Below are positions 62,363-64,000 of a stretch of 64,000 nt of DNA, piece by piece. Made by a program: the position numbers and the translations under genes. This DNA is from Polaribacter sp. GTDB taxonomy: Bacteria; Bacteroidota; Bacteroidia; Flavobacteriales; Flavobacteriaceae. The notes under the pieces were generated by a model, which was given only the letters and a program-made list of their open reading frames with translations, did no database searches and was not told the origin of the DNA. The stretch covers positions 248,001 to 312,000 of the forward strand of contig NZ_JAHEHX010000019.1 in NCBI RefSeq assembly GCF_024639685.1, given 5' to 3'. Position 1 is the first letter of the stretch. Every line of letters begins with the position of its first letter.

Positions 62363-64000
62363 ATGGAATACATTGCTACCATAGAAGAAGAAAATAAAGA
62401 AATTGCAAATCGATATAAAGATTTATTAAAAGGTACTTATGAGGTTCTATCTAAAGAAGATAAAGAATTGATAAGAAAATCCTTTGATATTGCTGTAGAT
62501 GCACATTCTAAACAAAGAAGAAAAACCGGTGAACCTTATATTTTTCATCCAATTGCTGTAGCAAAAATTGTGGCAATGGAAATTGGTTTAGGAGCTACCT
62601 CTATTGCAGCAGCTCTGTTACATGATGTTGTTGAAGATACAGACTACACTTTAGACGATATGGAGCAATTGTTTGGTGAAACCATTGCTAGAATTGTAAA
62701 TGGTCTTACCAAAATATCTCGTTTAAATAAAGAACAAGATGCCTCTATACAAGCCGAGAACTTTAGAAAAATGCTACTTACATTACATGATGATGTAAGA
62801 GTAATTCTCATAAAAATTGCAGACAGATTACACAACATGCAAACTATGGATGCAATGCCTGGTTACAAACAGGTGAAAATTGCGTCAGAAACATTATACA
62901 TTTATGCTCCTTTAGCACATAGGTTAGGGTTATATAATATTAAAACTGAATTAGAAGATTTAGGTTTAAAATACACAGAACCAGATGTTTTTAACAGTAT
63001 TGTTGCTAAAATTAAGGAAAGTAAAGAAGAACAACTAGATTACTTAAAGCGTTTTGAAGATACCCTAAAAAGTGGTTTAGATAAAGAACATTTTTCTTAT
63101 GAGATAAAGGGACGATTCAAGTCAATTTTTTCCATTCGAAGAAAAATGCAAAAACAAAACGTAACGTTTGAAGAGGTTTTTGATAAATATGCCATTCGTA
63201 TAATTTTTAAACCAATAACCAAAGATGAAAAGCACGATGCTTGGAAAATTTATTCATTAGTTACTGATAACTTTAGACCTAACCCAGCGCGTTTAAGAGA
63301 TTGGATATCACAGCCAAAGTCCACAGGATACGAAGCACTTCATATTACTGTTGTAGGGCCAGATGCACAATGGGTAGAAGTTCAAATTAGATCTGAGCGT
63401 ATGAATGAAATTGCAGAAAAAGGATATGCAGCACATTTTAAATATAAACAAGGCTCAGAAAACGAAAGTGGTTTAGATGTTTGGTTGAATAGATTAAAAG
63501 AGACACTAGAAAATCAAAGCTTAAATGCAGTTGATTTTGTAGAAGACTTTAAGTTAAATTTATACGCTAAAGAAATTTATGTATTTACACCCAAAGGAGA
63601 TCTAAAATCTTTACCTAAAGATGCTTCTGCATTAGATTTTGCATTTTCTATTCATACAGATGTTGGTTTAAAATGTAGGGGTGCAAAAGTAAATGGCAAA
63701 TTAGTTCCACTAAGTTATACGCTAAGAAGTGGAGATCAAATAGAAGTGATTACGAGTGCTACAAATAAACCGAATTACAGATGGTTAGATTTCGTTATTA
63801 CAGCTAGAGCAAAAACAAAAATTAGAGCCGCACTAAAAGACGAGGAAAAGGGAATTACAGAAGAAGGAAAAGCAATATTAACGAGAAAGTTAAGGCATTT
63901 AAAGATTCCATTTAGCGAAAAAACAATTAATGAATTAGTTAATTACTTTAAACTAAGAACAAGTTTTGATTTGTTCTATAGAATTGGAAACGGAGCAATA
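62363..64000 (+). CDS. bifunctional (p)ppGpp synthetase/hydrolase Rel/SpoT, 3' cut by window edge
   Basis: 546 codons are open to the last base of the window. The N-terminal HD hydrolase domain has HPIAVAKIVAMEIGL, HDVVEDTDYTLDD and KIADRLHNMQTM (all hydrolase metal residues). The synthetase domain (about 235-365) has SIFSIRRKMQKQN, RLRDWISQPKSTGYEALHIT and EVQIRSERMNEIAEKGYAAH. A TGS domain (about 395-460, YVFTPKGDLKSLP) follows. The ZBD and ACT domains lie outside. The segment before the FDKYAIR strand reads TFEEVFD, where many enzymes have RFDEIxD. The missing length is about 190 residues. Confidence 0.93.
   Translation, partial: MEYIATIEEENKEIANRYKDLLKGTYEVLSKEDKELIRKSFDIAVDAHSKQRRKTGEPYIFHPIAVAKIVAMEIGLGATSIAAALLHDVVEDTDYTLDDMEQLFGETIARIVNGLTKISRLNKEQDASIQAENFRKMLLTLHDDVRVILIKIADRLHNMQTMDAMPGYKQVKIASETLYIYAPLAHRLGLYNIKTELEDLGLKYTEPDVFNSIVAKIKESKEEQLDYLKRFEDTLKSGLDKEHFSYEIKGRFKSIFSIRRKMQKQNVTFEEVFDKYAIRIIFKPITKDEKHDAWKIYSLVTDNFRPNPARLRDWISQPKSTGYEALHITVVGPDAQWVEVQIRSERMNEIAEKGYAAHFKYKQGSENESGLDVWLNRLKETLENQSLNAVDFVEDFKLNLYAKEIYVFTPKGDLKSLPKDASALDFAFSIHTDVGLKCRGAKVNGKLVPLSYTLRSGDQIEVITSATNKPNYRWLDFVITARAKTKIRAALKDEEKGITEEGKAILTRKLRHLKIPFSEKTINELVNYFKLRTSFDLFYRIGNGAI

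Noticed and set aside
1..64000. CRISPR array, prophage, insertion sequence, toxin-antitoxin or defence island
   Set aside because: No spaced direct repeats, integrase, transposase, restriction or toxin genes were seen; the only tandem repeat is coding (36.4-38.8 kb).
1..64000. tRNA or rRNA genes
   Set aside because: No cloverleaf with a GGTTCGAATCC-type arm and no rRNA-like sequence was found by eye; a tRNA scan would settle it.

Overview
The window looks like a chromosomal segment of a marine Flavobacteriaceae species (Bacteroidota), probably close to Polaribacter or Tenacibaculum. The evidence is strong AT richness, Bacteroidota promoters (TTG, about 20 nt, then TAnnTTTG) with no Shine-Dalgarno sites, a type IX secretion (T9SS) regulator (PorX), a secreted protein with a T9SS type A sorting tail, a LpxC-FabZ fusion, an alpha-beta fused 2-oxoacid dehydrogenase E1, BshA, and many short proteins typical of this family. 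Most genes are core housekeeping genes. I see no prophage, CRISPR array, transposase, tRNA or rRNA.

Layout. 1-7 kb: 3' part of recQ, a methyltransferase/ZIP transporter pair, a THUMP RNA methyltransferase, a MEST-like hydrolase and priA, which seems to start at ATT. 7-13.3 kb: a secreted TPR protein, then a zone of decay with a broken Tat-type epimerase, the tail of an outer-membrane barrel and two ruined response regulators. Between them sit intact rpsF-rpsR-rplI and a DUF6495 gene. 13.4-25.6 kb: trmH, an alanine dehydrogenase family gene, tsaE and porX, then a lipid A block (HD hydrolase, lpxD, lpxC-fabZ, lpxA, efp, a second lpxD-like gene), sucD and fabG. 25.7-36.3 kb: a frameshifted winged-helix gene, a VWA membrane protein, a prohibitin, an XRE regulator, an M14 peptidase, an Lrp regulator, fused E1, a medium-chain reductase, a CPXCG protein, a TruC-like pseudouridine synthase, DUF805 and an ACR3 remnant.

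36.4-48.1 kb, all on the minus strand: a T9SS secreted protein with three 495-bp repeats, an EamA transporter that lacks an ATG start, and the full histidine operon hisG-D-C-B-H-A-F-IE. Upstream of hisG is an 18-codon leader peptide with four consecutive His codons, then a 12-bp hairpin with a U-rich tail. This is a transcription attenuator and the most interesting find here. A GIY-YIG nuclease remnant and small hairpin repeats sit inside the operon.

48.1-64 kb: a TerB-like protein, an SDF symporter, bshA, the N-terminal half of transketolase, a secreted protein of doubtful label, dnaB, a DUF3810 protein, two exported amidohydrolase-family proteins, a SpoU methyltransferase, ppgK and the 5' part of a Rel/SpoT gene cut by the window edge.

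A repeated theme is small-scale decay. At least seven loci carry frameshifts, stops or truncations, and two otherwise intact genes plus one pseudogene appear to have lost an ATG start. Many lesions are one-base changes in A or T runs, so sequencing error must be ruled out for those.
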